Assembly (NCBI GenBank): GCA_003508835.1
Contig: PUFA01000062.1
Span: 1,402,001 to 1,466,000 of the forward strand
Length of the DNA: 64,000 nucleotides
Direction: 5' to 3'
Source: Eonycteris spelaea
Taxonomy: Eukaryota; Chordata; Mammalia; Chiroptera; Pteropodidae
The position numbers and the translations under genes were made by a program. Every line of letters begins with the position of its first letter. The stretch's first letter is position 1. The notes beneath the pieces were generated by a model. It was given only the letters and a program-made list of their open reading frames with translations. It had not been told where the DNA came from and made no database searches. This document shows, in pieces, positions 24,118 through 36,262 of this stretch.

Positions 24118-24345
24118 GTCATTCGTTCAACAAATATTTATTGAGAACCTGCTAGGTGCCAGGTATTCTCCTGGATACTGGAGACACAATGGTGAGGAAA
24201 ATAGACAAAACTGTCTTCAGAGAGCTTATACTCTAGGAATCTGATACAGAAAATGAACAAGTAAAATATACAATTTGGCAGCTGCTGATAAATAATACAA
24301 ATAAATATAAAGCAAGAAGAGAGAACTAGGAAATCCTGGGGAGGG
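24118..24345 (-). mobile_element. L2, reverse strand
   Basis: Starts with 'attcgttcaacaaatattta' and 'gaacctgctaggtgccaggt', then 'ctggagacacaatggtgagg', 'agagagcttatactctagga' and 'ataatacaaataaatata', the standard reverse L2 3' end. Confidence 0.88.
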
Positions 24346-25548
24346 GCAGTGATCACAATTTTAAACTGGAATCAACAGACAGTACCTAAGCGAGGGAAAA
24401 CTTTGTAAAAAAGACCTGAGGGAGATGAGGTGGAGACTTAGTGATTTCTAACATGACAGACTTCATCCTCCCACTCTTTAGCAATATACTGGTTCTTTGT
24501 ATGTTTCCTGTGTAACCTAACACTGACACCCTCCCCACCCTGCCTCCCTAAACTCTCCATTTTATGCCCCATACTCACATTGAATCTTTGTAGTTTTTCT
24601 GAAGAGCTTAATTAAGTTTCCCTTACCTAACTTGTAAGGTAGCCAAAGCACCTTTTAAATTACTTAAAACCTTTCATAATCATTTTTGTAATAATAAAAA
24701 AGCATGAATTTCTTCTTTAGCTGAAATGAAATTTCATGTAATATCAAAAGAGATACCCTATTGTTTTCATCAGCTACAGTCTTTGGTGCATTACTGACTT
24801 AAAGAAGGAAATCAAATACATTTCATTTTCTCTGGACTCAGCCTTTATAAAGCGCTGACATTTAATTCTTGTTCCAAATGGTCTGGAAAAATCAGACATT
24901 AGGATGAGCAAGGGCCCATATAGCCAAGGTTTTGTGCATTATCACTCAACATATATCTCTGAGCATAAAACTGACTTGAATGCTTAAAACTATTACCTCA
25001 ACAATTCTCACTATGACTTTTTGGATGTTGAAGATAGGAAAAGGAAATATAAAGAATGTACAATATATGTGTACTTTAAGATCTTGAAAATAACTTTTCT
25101 TTTTAGATTTGTTCTTTCATGAGATCATAATTTTTTAAATGATTTTTCTCAGTTTAAGTCTAAATAGCCAAGCACATTTGTCATCTCCTATTTTAATCTT
25201 GCGAAAGAAATGTTAATCTAAGTGTCTTTCTCCAGCGATGAACTTTTAGGGCATCTGTCTGGGATCAGAGATTACTAACACATTACCAGATTGCTGGCTG
25301 AACTGTGTTGGGGAAGGTTTTTCTCCTCTTGTTAAATATGTTTGAAAAGGTATCTTGAGTGGGAAATCTCTGTAGATGCAAAAGCAATTATTAAAATTAA
25401 TAGGAGCCTGTCTGTTTTAGTGCCTGAAGAAAAGCAAATAATAAAACAAAATTTTTCTTACTTACATTAGTTCTTCTATTTGGACAGTACAGCTCTGAGG
25501 CTCTCATAATACAACATAGTCAAAAGGAATAGTCAAGGAGAAAATACA
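24346..25548. other. Repeat-poor unique island
   Basis: About 1.2 kb with no recognised transposon, except that the first 130 bases may be more L2. The part at 24830-25430 contains several TAATTA-like and AT-core motifs. I see no exon. Confidence 0.45.
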
Positions 25549-25742
25549 CCAACGCTTATATCCTACCTCTTCCAATTATTACCTATGTGGCCTTGAGCAA
25601 GTTGCATTTACCTCCTTGAGTTTTGATTTTCTACTTCTCTAAGTAGGTTTGATAACACCTTACAGTACTACCGAGAAGACTAGAATTAAAGTACACATCT
25701 GACACAAGTAAGTAATCAACAAATAGTAACAGTTATATTTTA
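25549..25742 (+). mobile_element. MIR SINE
   Basis: 'ctatgtggccttgagcaagt', 'ctccttgagttttgattttc' and 'gtaagtaatcaacaaatagt' follow the plus-strand MIR order from the CORE to the 3' end. Confidence 0.8.
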
Positions 25743-25854
25743 TAAAATAAAAAATGAGTCCTTTGAAAATAGATGTTCTAGAATAATTATTTTGCCTTCC
25801 AAAATAGTAGTTGAATTTGGCAAAAGTTTTATTTTTCAATAGTAAAATTGGCAT

Positions 25855-25985
25855 AATAATTGTGATCCCAGATTTTGATGAGAATATCATGGGATAATGG
25901 ATGTAAAGTGTTTATAACAGTGTCCGATAAAGATCATGTACTCAATAAATGTTCACTATTGTTAATATTATTAATAATACTATGA
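25855..25985 (+). mobile_element. MIR SINE 3' half
   Basis: 'gggataatggatgtaaagtg', 'acagtgtccgataaagatca' and 'ctcaataaatgttcactatt' match the MIR 3' end. It is a second copy about 110 bases after the preceding MIR. Confidence 0.75.
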
Positions 25986-27232
25986 TTACAGACAGGCTTC
26001 CTTTTCAACAAGAAACTCGTTTTTAAAGAGCAGTTAAATTTTGGTTATAAATCATTGTGTAGAGAGTCTTTTTGGTTAGATTGCTTAAATTTTGGGGCAA
26101 TGCTCAATCATTAAAAGGGGGTGATTGGAGATGACATAAAATGAAGAATGCAACTTAAGGCAGATCATTGTATGAAATTATGATGATTTAAATACAACTT
26201 AACTCAATTTTCCAGGGATAAAACATTTCCAAAAACTAGAAGTATAAACTAGTGATTGGAAGATACTGCTCAGTGTTGGGAAGTGGGCAATGAGATCAGA
26301 AGCGAGAAGGACTTTTCAGTTTTAAGGATATATGTCTTAAAATTGGACTGAGAGTAACAACAACAACAAAAAGGACTGAGAGTAAATGTAACAAAATGTT
26401 AACAGTTGCTAATTTGGAATAAAAGTCAATAACAAGAGGTTTTGTTTTTCGGCATCGTTCTCTGTATTTTCAATTTCTCAAGATAAATTTTTTAAGGCAT
26501 TAAAAATTTAAAAAAAAAGAAGCCAGGCATATGGGTATATCCAAGTCTCTGAGAAATCACTATGGTGTCATAAGAATGTTCTTGAGACAGAAGCAAAGAT
26601 CCAAATGTTGGGAAGACAGCGTTCAGACAGGGTGGCTGGCTGGCACCGCAGTGCTCAGGAGGAGTGTATGTTCCTAAAACTGCCTGCGATAGAGCTGACT
26701 AAATCTGCTCAGAGGCCTTGCACTAGGATATCATTCGTAGAATTGTTTTAAATACACCTGTCATTAGGGAACCAGTTCACAGAGGTGACAGCATAAGGGA
26801 AATCATCTCTTCCTGTTCTCATGTCCTGGATCTCTTCAAATAGAAGAGGTCAGCTTCAGGTCTCTTTGATGACAGCCTTACCGTTTGGCGGATGTGAGCT
26901 GCATTCCTGAATGCTGAGGGGAAAATAAAGCATCCATCTGCCAAGTGTGACCATGACCTTTCCTCAGAGAAGTTTTCTTTGAACAGTACCCGGCTCCACA
27001 GATTGCATTGGATTTGACATAAACAAGGTACAGAATGGTTGTCTAAGAAAAAATAACATTGTGTGGCAGCCAAGCATATTCTATGCATTTCTTTTTCCAG
27101 GAATTCTAGTGTATGTCTTAATTGCTATATTAATTTTTCTTCATTTTAGCAAATAAAATTCATATATTCAAACTGTTTTCTTTTTTAGTAGCTAATACAG
27201 ATTTTGTGTTATGCTTAAATCTAACCAAGTTC
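25986..27232. other. Repeat-poor unique island
   Basis: No recognised transposon. The part at 26570-27080 is less AT-rich and has an 89-codon frame on the minus strand without any family resemblance. No exon can be supported. Confidence 0.45.
26345..26385. repeat. 13-bp direct repeat flanking a CAA/A-rich segment
   Basis: GGACTGAGAGTAA occurs at 26345-26357 and 26373-26385. Between them lie only 15 bases, CAA units ending in an A run. This is the layout of a tail-only retro-insertion with its target duplication, or of a small tandem duplication that gained a CAA tract. Confidence 0.95.
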
Positions 27233-27233
27233 C

Positions 27234-27256
27234 ATTTATTTATTATTATTATTTTG
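27234..27256. repeat. (TTA)n short tract
   Basis: TTTA and TTA units over about 22 bases. Confidence 0.85.
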
Positions 27257-27604
27257 GAATTGACTTAGTCGATTTATAGTAATTTCTTCAATAAAATATC
27301 TCCAGGCCCCTGTCAATTTTTTCTGTTGCCTTCCTAGGTGTTTGGAGAAGAGATCTATCTATAGGTTAGAAATTCTCAGTTTTATTAGCAGCTTGCTAAC
27401 TTGCTGCCAAGGCCACTACCTTTCTCCCTTATAGATTAGGGGGGCTGATGAATAATACTCTTTGACATAAAAACAAAGACTATAGATGTCCAGAGCTTTA
27501 AAAAAATTCAACGTACATAATAATTTACTCAAAATATATATTTAAGAGCAACTGCTTACATTTTCTTGAGGAATTTATGGTAAGAGTCCTGGATAAGTAA
27601 GTAA

Positions 27605-27705
27605 ATGAAAAATAGATAGATGATTGATTGATGATAGATAGACAGATGATTGATAATGGATTACTAGATAGATTGATCAATAGACTGATAGCTATAAATA
27701 GAATA
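27605..27705. repeat. (GATA)n/(GATT)n degenerate tetranucleotide repeat
   Basis: About 100 bases made mostly of GATA, GATT and GATG units. Confidence 0.88.
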
Positions 27706-28246
27706 AAGCTCTATTTATATAATTTGATTTACAGATTTCTTTAATGAAAATATTTTATAAAACAAGGAAGATATATATACCAAACAGGTTTGGCATATAG
27801 CCACTCTTATGTCTTCAGCAGTAACCATTCCTACAGAGAACCAATACTTTATTTCAGGAATAGTCCTTTAGGAATATTAACAAGTTAGAGCATGACATTC
27901 CAACAAAGATAATTATCGCCTCCACTCAATTCTGAAATTTTTCCTGTAGAAGTTGAAAGGTAACATGATATTGTGTAAGCTGACAGAATTTAATTCCGAA
28001 ATGGTGCTGAGTTTGTTCAGGGAGATTTAACTTTATTAAAAATGCTCTTTCATTGATTGTTCTTTGCCATACTAATATAGTACTCTAAATGAGTTAAAAT
28101 ATTATCATATTCAGACAAATTCTTATCACTTTAGAAATGTCTCTATGTTCCCATTATTGAATATAACATATCCTGAAATTCTTATTCATTATATGCTGAT
28201 TTTTTTACTTCTCTCTTCTACACATTGTTTAGTAAGATCACTGATC
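27706..28246. other. Unique AT-rich sequence, no feature seen
   Basis: No recognisable repeat, exon or RNA gene. Confidence 0.45.
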
Positions 28247-28292
28247 ATATTCACTTCTAGCTCATTAACATATTCGCTTCTAGCTCAGTAAA
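28247..28292. repeat. 23-bp tandem duplication
   Basis: Two adjacent copies start with ATATTCACTTCTAGCTCA and ATATTCGCTTCTAGCTCA (period 23) and differ at a few positions. Confidence 0.9.
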
Positions 28293-28329
28293 GAGGGAAG
28301 TGTTGAATGACTTCCAAATAAACTTCTCT

Positions 28330-28930
28330 GAGATTATTTTAAGCATTCCTCATCAATTCAGCAAATTCATCCTCAATTTCACAATGAAGATATTAAACTG
28401 AAAGAAATGTCCTCCTCATTAATATTGTCCCGCATTACAATCTCATGAAGAGATTATATTGACAATGATGTAAATGGAAGGCCAGAAAGTGAGGAAATAA
28501 GACATAGGGAAGCAGAAGATCAGAAAGGACGCTCACCTAGACTTATGGTTTTGCAATTGTGCTGACAAAAGATATATGAGATATCTTTAGAAAAAATCAG
28601 AAAATAAAATAAGTCACCTATAGTAGGATTAAAACATCAGGTGGATAGTAAAGCAATGACAAAATGAAAAAATATACATAATCAAGGAAAGTCAAATCAG
28701 TTCCCAATTTTTTTAGTTTAAGATCAGTTTGTCCATCTTTTGTACATTTGTTTTTTCTCCATGTATTTATCTGAACATTAGCCGAGAGTATGCTATGTAC
28801 AAATCCATGTCCCATGAAATGTTAGAAATATTAATATGGAAAGACTTTTTTTCAATATTAATGTCTTCATTGAAAGATTGAGGATGAATTTGGTGAACTG
28901 GTAGGGAATATTGCCTTTAGCTACTCTGAA
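28330..28930. repeat. Long imperfect inverted repeat, unassigned
   Basis: The left core 28354-28395 and the reverse complement of 28859-28900 agree at 36 of 42 positions by my hand alignment (shared core AAATTCATCCTCAAT). Weaker similarity seems to extend inward and outward, making a roughly 550-600-bp palindromic unit with about 460 bases between the core arms. It could be a hAT- or MITE-like element with long terminal inverted repeats, or a local inverted duplication. Confidence 0.75.
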
Positions 28931-30535
28931 AGGCAATCTATGAAGCAAAATAGACTTTAATCAAGTAAATTGACCCTTGTTGATATTATAGATAGTTAAT
29001 TGCCTGTACTCTCCAGTGAGATGCCATATATTATAAAAGATCCTCAAGAGAAAAAATTTCAGGGAAATGTTGCTTATCAAGACATACTACCTAGCAATAT
29101 CCTATACTGTTTATGAGTAGAACATGTGTTCTGTTTGGCTAAACTTCTAATTTGAAGTTTCTTTCTTCTCAAAGCACATGAAAGGTGACCCAAGGGAAGA
29201 AGTACTAGTCTGTCGTGAGATAGAGGGAGGAACAAAGACATTCTCTGAGATTTGAAGTCAATTATTAGTGACTTTTGGTGCTGTCATATATGACCCTTTA
29301 GACTATGCAATGTATAGGACTATTCCTTCTTTTGATTTTAGGGAAACAGAATCTAGCTGTTTGCCAGCATGTTTTGGATACAGTCCTACCCAGAGGTCTG
29401 ACTGGATGACCAGTCAAGGTCTTTACTGACTGTGATAAGATGACATGAACTAAAACGTGGTGTCCTATCCAAGACAGGAATTAAATTATTTATAAATAAG
29501 TTTTCCATCTGATGATCCTGTTTCCTTTTATATTTAATTTTAGCAGTTGTTTTGAGAAAACCTAAAGGTTCTATTCAAAATTTTATGAATCCCTAGGCTC
29601 ACCAGGTTGTTAATTGGATGGTATATTACTATAATGGAAGTGAGAAAAAAATGCCTCGCATAATTGTATAACGTTTGTTTTCTCTGCTCTGTGGGAATTC
29701 TCAGAGGTTTTATTAGCAGATGGTAACTGAAAGCGGGTATCCTGGAGTTTGGACTGGTGAATATGATTTGTCTTAATTATTCAACAACTAGCCTGCACAG
29801 GTCAGGCCTAAAACACAGACATTAAATTCAGAGCACGCTGGACAATAAATTGCCTTATCTAGATTTATGTTTTTATTCTCTTCAATTAACTAATGCTAGG
29901 GGTGCATAACACTAACCAATCAAAGACATTGAGTATTATTTACTTGTGAGTATCATTAGGTTAGATTTTTAAACTGGATCTTTTTCAAAAGCCATCTAGC
30001 CTCAATGTATATACTTAATTCAGTAAATATATAAAAAGCTAGTTTAAGTCATTTCTCCAAAAACAACTTTGAGGCAGATTCTTCTCCTAGGGTTGATACA
30101 ATTATTGATTAAATAAATAAGATAAAGCAGCAAGCAAATGGTAGCTATCATAATAAGGTTGTTGGTAATGTCCCAAACCCTAGAGTTTACCTAAATTCAT
30201 GGGTTTGCTAGGCCTCAAGTCCTACCCAACCTCATCAAGATCATTATCATTGCCATGATATTCTGACTTTTTACGCATAAGAAAAAGAAATAATAATTCT
30301 GTAAACAATATTGGCTATATGTTGGTCAATGTTGAAACTTCATGATAGCTACTTAAGAGTTGTATTTTTTGCATTTCTAAAATTTTTCTATAAGTAAAAA
30401 AAATTAAAATTTATAATAGTTGTGCCCCTGATTATATAAAATAGAAAAAACTAAATGTAGTAAAAGGTAGTAAGCACTTGTGAATTTTGAAAAAGAAAAA
30501 ATCTAATCCAGGACTCAGCTGTCACACTATAATGA
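28931..30535. other. Repeat-poor unique island
   Basis: About 1.6 kb without a recognised transposon or exon. Confidence 0.45.
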
Positions 30536-30539
30536 TAAC

Positions 30540-30880
30540 GTTATAATGATCTGGAGCTTTATCACGTTGGTGCTGACGTTGGTCTGGATTTCCAACTGGC
30601 ATAGAACACTGCAGCCCCACATTCCTGAGGTCGAGAGATTCAGCTATCTCAGCCTCTACTGTGACAAACAATTCTATTATAACCAATTTGACCCAGGTTA
30701 AGCTGATTGCAGTTCTCCAGCTTACTACAAAGCAGCACTTAGCCTGATGGTGTATCCTTACATTTGCTCTTCATTCTCCCCTTCCTCATTTCACTTGCCC
30801 TGACTCATGCTCTTTGGGATTAATTTCTTAACAAAGAGTAGCACATAAGCTTTGCCTCAGACACTTGAGACTCCATTCAG
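30540..30880 (+). mobile_element. Possible old LTR fragment
   Basis: The end of this stretch ('ctctttgggattaatttct', then 'taagctttgcctcagacact') resembles the R/U5 end of an MLT- or ERVL-type LTR. The rest is unrecognised. Confidence 0.3.
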
Positions 30881-31124
30881 AGCTCTGTTGGAAATTTATT
30901 ATAGGTAGAAGTACTAAACAAAACTTAATGGTAAAATATCTCTTTATTGGTATTTTGGGGGGATATTTTGGCAATAGGTGTACTGTATCACAAAGCTGTG
31001 GAAAGAGAAATAATAAATGTGAAAAAAAGATGGCGTCTCATTGGGAAATGAACATGTAGTTTCAGAGTTGTCAGCCCAGTATAGTTTATAAATTGTTATG
31101 AAGAGAACCATCTAGCAGTGTTTT

Positions 31125-31600
31125 CTCAAAACTATGATCCTGAACAACACCAAGATAGATCATGTTCTGGGCCATAAGAGCACATTAACCAATTTAAAAA
31201 AATTAAAATCACACAACAGTGTTCTCAGACCACAAAAGAATTAAATAAGTATATGCTTTTAGACAATATTGGCATTAAGCTAGGAATAAACAACAAAAAT
31301 CTGGAAAATCCCCAAATATTTGGAGATTAAGGGTATACTTCTATATAACATGTGGGTCAAATAAGAAATCTCAAGAAATAAACTTCTTTCATTAAAAGAG
31401 AATAAAAATACATACAGTTTATCAAAATTTGTGAAATCAATGTTTAGAGGGGAATTTTTAGCATTGAATGCATTTATTTAAAAAAGTAAAGAATAAGATT
31501 TTAGTCTTAATCAACTCTTCTATGCTATTATTAAAGCAATAGTTTCCATTTTTAAAACTGTGCATCTAATCTATCAAAAGTAAACTAAAAAGTAAAATCA
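31125..31600 (+). mobile_element. L1 ORF2 fragment (after the endonuclease domain)
   Basis: Plus-strand ORF2 wording: 'gatagatcatgttctgggcc', 'tggaaaatccccaaatattt', 'gtgggtcaaataagaaatct' and 'gaggggaatttttagcattg'. It belongs to the C-terminal endonuclease region and the following linker. Frames are destroyed. Confidence 0.85.
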
Positions 31601-31605
31601 GCATG

Positions 31606-31790
31606 TACCTTCACTATTCTAAGCTGCTATAACACAATGCCAGAGACTGGGTATTTTATAAAGAATATTTATATCTCACAATTCTGAAGGTGAGGAAGTC
31701 CAAGAAGAAGATGTCAGCAGTTTAGTATCTGGTGAAGGAATTTTGACATATGAATTTGGAGGAGGACATAAACATTTAGCCCATTGCACC
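31606..31790 (-). mobile_element. MaLR LTR with internal deletion
   Basis: Reads as the same LTR class as 22329-22680: 'ctattctaagctgctataac', 'gagactgggtattttataaa', 'ttctgaaggtgaggaagtcc', then jumps to the far end 'gacatatgaatttggagg' and 'aacatttagcccattgca'. Roughly half of the LTR is missing from the middle. Confidence 0.8.
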
Positions 31791-33830
31791 TAATTTGGTT
31801 TCTTCACTCACTATTCATTCATTTATAATTTATACACATGTATAAATTATTGTCAATTTGTATTAAATATCATGAAAGCTTAATTTCTTTCTTACCTCTA
31901 CATATAGAAAGTTCAAATAATCTCATCTTAAACACGCCAAGAAATCGTCTCATTCTCCTTTAGGGACAAGAGGACTACACAGCTATAGAATAAAGTATAA
32001 ATTTATTTTGGTCCATTATACTCTCTAATCAGGCTCTATGAAAATTGTTCAACTTTGTCCTTTAATCTTCCAATTTCTATTGTTACTAATAGTTAGCACT
32101 TACTTACCTGCACCAAAGCTGATGCTTTTAGCTACTAGTTACCAAGCCTTGCACTAATTCCTGACATAAAATCCATGCTATAATCAAACGTTCCTTGTAC
32201 TAAGCAGTTCATCCTACCTAGCATACATAAATCCTACTAAACCTTTTTTTCATCTGGGACTGACTTTCTTCATCCTCCTTCCTGAAGAGTGCTGGACACA
32301 ATGTTTAATTAAATTGTGAATTTAATCCATATGACCTTGTGTTCAACCACTTTTTCACGGTATTTTGCAGTCGTACTTGCACGTTCTTGGGACTTTCCCT
32401 TTAACAGTCCTGCTTCATTGTCACCCCTGGGCATTAGGAGGCATGTCAGTTCTGCTCAGTACGTCCCCTACAGCACGTCATACAGCAACAGGGACTTTCT
32501 TGAAGACACTGCAAGTGAATTTGATAAAACTTTTCTTCATGTGAACTTTTATGCCTAAGTATCTATAAGAAAGAAGTATGCTTCTGAATAATTAATGGTA
32601 ATTCTACGCAATCTGTTCCAAAAGAAGAAAAGTGTGTCATCTTGACAATGGAAGATGTAGAAAGCTAAATGAGTTTTCCAATTATGAAGAACAAAATTTG
32701 ATTCATTTTATGATTTCTGTAGATAATGAAGAAAAAGATACATATTTATGTATTTAGTCAACACTGAGTTAGTACTTTTTATGTAGATGATCTAATTTGT
32801 TTTCCACCCATAAAGTAACTGAAGAGTGAAGTATTCAGGCAGGATTGGGTGGTGGTAAGGTAGAAAGACATTTATTGCAGGTTATTGTCCTTTGAGATAC
32901 TGCTCTAATCCTGAAGTGAAAATTGTGTGAAGGAAGAAAGGAGCTGAGCAATGAAAAAATAAAGCTAAGAACCTTGTTACACAGCATCAACTTTCTATAT
33001 TTAATCCTACCGAATCTTTATTTGTGTATTTATTTCACACAGGAAATCATTGGGAAGTCAAACACAAAACTTTCATATCATGGCTCTGTGCCTACTGCCT
33101 CAGAATATACTTCTCCTCCCATTAGACAGGATTAGTGTATTCAACAACAGTGTTTACACTGGAATCTATCTCACCCCCTACTGTCTCAAGATAATCTGTG
33201 GTGACACATGAAAATAGCAAGTGAGTAAACATGTCATTTTCTCAATCAGCCTTCCCCTCAGGGAGTCTTGAGCTTGGCAACACTTGGGGTATTTACTAGA
33301 TCTATGGACTTTTGCCTATACTTCATCAAGGTGAGAGGTACTATTCTTTTCTGCACTTTGTACTTTGACCAACCGACCCATGCATGAATACATACGCTCA
33401 AGAAATTCTGAAAATTTTTGTGTCCAAAATAGAATTTTATATACCCAAAATGTATGTTATTCAGAATATCCTTTATTTTTATGGCCAATTTCAACACTCT
33501 AGTCAGGACACTTTTGATTCTATTGTTTATGCTTTTATGTCTCTAGCCTTAAATCCTTATATGAGCACCAGAAAGGTATGGAGGAATTGGTGGATAAGAT
33601 CACTGCCTCCTATGCAGTTGGCTACTCACACTCTCCATATATTGATCCATAAGGATAAGCTTTATTACACCAAATTAGGCTTACCAGTTGTCAGCTGACT
33701 AGCGATGATCTGAAGATCTTATATGGTACAGTTTCCTGCCAGCCCTTGCTCTTGGGGCTTCTCTCAGGAGTTTTTATGTGTGGGCATTTTCTTAGATGAT
33801 AGACATCTTGAATAAGAGAAGTAGACCATG
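31791..33830. other. Mostly unique sequence
   Basis: About 2 kb with no confidently recognised element. It includes a perfect 11-bp-arm hairpin at 31825-31850. The T- and C-rich part near 32000-32300 might be very old L2. No exon is supported. Confidence 0.4.
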
Positions 33831-33834
33831 ATCC

Positions 33835-34250
33835 GTCTCCTCCACATCTATTCCATTTCCCTGCCCCCAACCCAGGCTGACCAATCAATATATTCTGTCC
33901 TGCTGGCTACAGTAAGCATCTCAAGGATAGGTAGCTAACTTAAACGAAGTAAAGAAGACACAATTGAATGGCACTTTTGCCAGATTCTTTGGGAAATAGA
34001 CACTTTCCCCTAAGATGTAGGTCTAGGTGGCCCACTTACCACTACCGGAGGGAGAATTTAGGATACAAGAAGGAAAATCAGAGTCAAAAGTTAAAAGGGG
34101 ACAGGTTTCTAACATCATTTGGGCATCTGGATCAGCCATGTCAGAAGGGAAAAAGACCACTGAACTTTTCAGTTACATCATCCAAAAATTCCTTTTTTGT
34201 TTAAGCTATCTTAAATTGGCTTTTGTCACTTGCAACCAAGATTTGAAATA
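33835..34250 (+). mobile_element. Old L1M 3' UTR
   Basis: Collinear with an L1MC/ME-type 3' end: 'ccaggctgaccaatcaatat', 'cacttttgccagattctttg', 'tctaacatcatttgggcatc', 'gaacttttcagttacatcat' and 'ggcttttgtcacttgcaacc'. The subfamily is not certain. Confidence 0.75.
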
Positions 34251-34958
34251 CATACCACTGACTCTCTCCAGAGATCAAAGGGAGGCACTCAAAGATCCCC
34301 AATAGCCAGGCAGTCTGTAGTTTGGTCAAGACTAAAGATCAACCCAAGTGAGTTTGCCCAGAAATACCCTCCTTCTAGTCTACTCTATCAAAGTTCCATG
34401 TATGGAGGTGAACAGGAACATACAAGCATCCAGAAATATGCACGTGAGGTTAGTGGAATATCTGAGCCTCTCCTGAGTCATCATATGTAGAAAAGTTTCA
34501 CTAATATGTACAGTAATAGTGGGGGAAAAAATGCTTGAGGACTCTCAAATCCAAATGAATCTTGTTTTCCTGTCTGGTGATTTGGGAAAACTTGAATGCA
34601 TTTCTTATTTAGAATAATGACTAACACTGAGAGTTTATCATTGTTTGAATTAATTTGATCCTGTCAAATTAAGTAAACAAGGAGGTCATTGGGCTGATAT
34701 GTCTCTAATGCCATGACAGTCCATATAAACAACCCAAAATTTATGCCTATAAATGCCTCAAAGTTACAAAATACACACTAAAGATAACCAAAAAGGAGCA
34801 GCCAACTTAGGCTTTAAGATGTAGTCAAATTATTTTCTTCCTTTGCTTCCACAATTTCTATCAGTCTAATCCCTGGCTCCTGCCTGTGAAGCCACCACTT
34901 CCAGGTTTGGAACTGGCCTATTCCAATCAGTTTTGCTCAAGTAAACTCTTACAATTTT
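34251..34958. other. Unique sequence, no feature seen
   Basis: No recognised repeat or gene. Confidence 0.45.
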
Positions 34959-34959
34959 T

Positions 34960-35165
34960 AATACACCTTTGTTAATAGTTTAGCAATCTTGTATAAATTC
35001 TTTGAGGTGGGTACTAATATTACCCTCATTTTGTAGACAAGCAAATTAGGGGCTTAAGAACTTGCTTAACATCATGCAGATAGTAAATTGGCAGAGTTGT
35101 ATGTTGAATCCAGTATAGCTCCTGAGTACGAATGAGTTCTCTGTGCTCTACTAGAATTGTTAAAA
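34960..35165 (-). mobile_element. MIR SINE
   Basis: 'gaggtgggtactaatattac', 'cattttgtagacaagcaaat', 'catgcagatagtaaattggc' and 'gttgaatccagtatagctcc' follow reverse-strand MIR. Confidence 0.87.
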
Positions 35166-35885
35166 ACAGGAGAGGCCCAAGCCTTATTATCAAGTGAAGA
35201 AAAGGAATGGATCCAGTATCCACACCTACAAGGAATAAATCCTTAAATTACCATAATAAATCTAGGTCCATCATCTTATACATGCAGGAAAAAGACCTAC
35301 AGAATGAAATTGTTTTGCATTATAACCGGAGTATTTACCTTTCCCAAATGATTTGACTGGAGACCCTTTTAAAAAGGTACTTGCAAATCCACCAATTTTT
35401 ACAAGTTTAAATTGGATATAATTTTAGCTTTACCCTGAAGGAAGGAAAATCTTAGATAAATGCCATCCATTGACACTCTGCCTACTGAGATATGCTTTGG
35501 CCACTGGATTGTTGCTCCTAATAGAAAATAAAAGTCAAAGAATATGCAGTTAAAGTTATGAAAGGGAAAATGTAGCTCCAAATTTACATATTGGTTTCTA
35601 TTCATTCTTTATTTGTAGAAATTTATCCTATTCGCTATCAGAAAATATTTTTGAGCTGCTGTAACCGTGCACATCTTCACCTCTCTAAAATGACTTTTTC
35701 TCTTCTCTTTCTCCTTGATTCAAATTGGCCTTGTACTTATTTGCTTCTTTTCTTTCTTTATCCTTCTACCTTTGCACATAACTGCATGACCACACCCTTA
35801 ATCATTTCATTATCAAACAGCCTTAGGAACAAAGCCCCAGGTCTTTTAACCACAGAAACAGAGTTTTGGTCAAACTAAAGATAAC
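35166..35885. other. Unique sequence, no feature seen
   Basis: No confidently recognised repeat or gene. Confidence 0.45.
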
Positions 35886-36262
35886 ATCTTGACCTCAGTT
35901 GTGTTTCTGCTCCAGACCCAGGAAGGCAGAATGACCCTACTTGCATCTCCTCAAAACCAGACAAAACAATGCCATAATTGACATCAGGACCTGATGCAAT
36001 GATCAACTGCCTCCTATCCTAGCCCTGACCAATCAGTAGAGCCCACGACCCAGCTCTCTTAGCTCCCATGACTAATGAGTTTTCTGCCATATACTCAGCC
36101 CCTAGAGGCCACGGGGGAGCCAGGTCTGTGTCTCCAGGCTTGGTGGCATTTCTTTAAAGAAAACTTTACTTTGCTGCAAACCCTGCTTTGTGTCCGGTTT
36201 GGCTCCAGTGAGCACAGGCAAATAAACCCTCTTTATTTCAGAAATATTGCTGGTAGCGTAAG
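35886..36262 (+). mobile_element. ERV1-like solo LTR
   Basis: The pattern is that of a gammaretrovirus-class LTR: a 'ctgaccaatcag' box (36026), a promoter-like AT box near 36090, a 'tactttgctgcaaaccctgc' segment, and an AATAAA signal at 36221-36226 after 'gtgagcacaggca'. No internal gag, pol or env sequence follows, so this looks like a solo LTR. Exact ends and target duplication were not found. Confidence 0.65.

Noticed and set aside
26819..27088. Minus-strand frame ending near a splice-donor-like GTAAGG
   Set aside because: A single weak donor motif without a matching acceptor or protein similarity is not enough to call an exon.
30540..30880. Possible snRNA or tRNA-like gene in a moderately GC-rich stretch
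   Set aside because: No cloverleaf, A/B box pair or known small-RNA wording. The end resembles an LTR instead.
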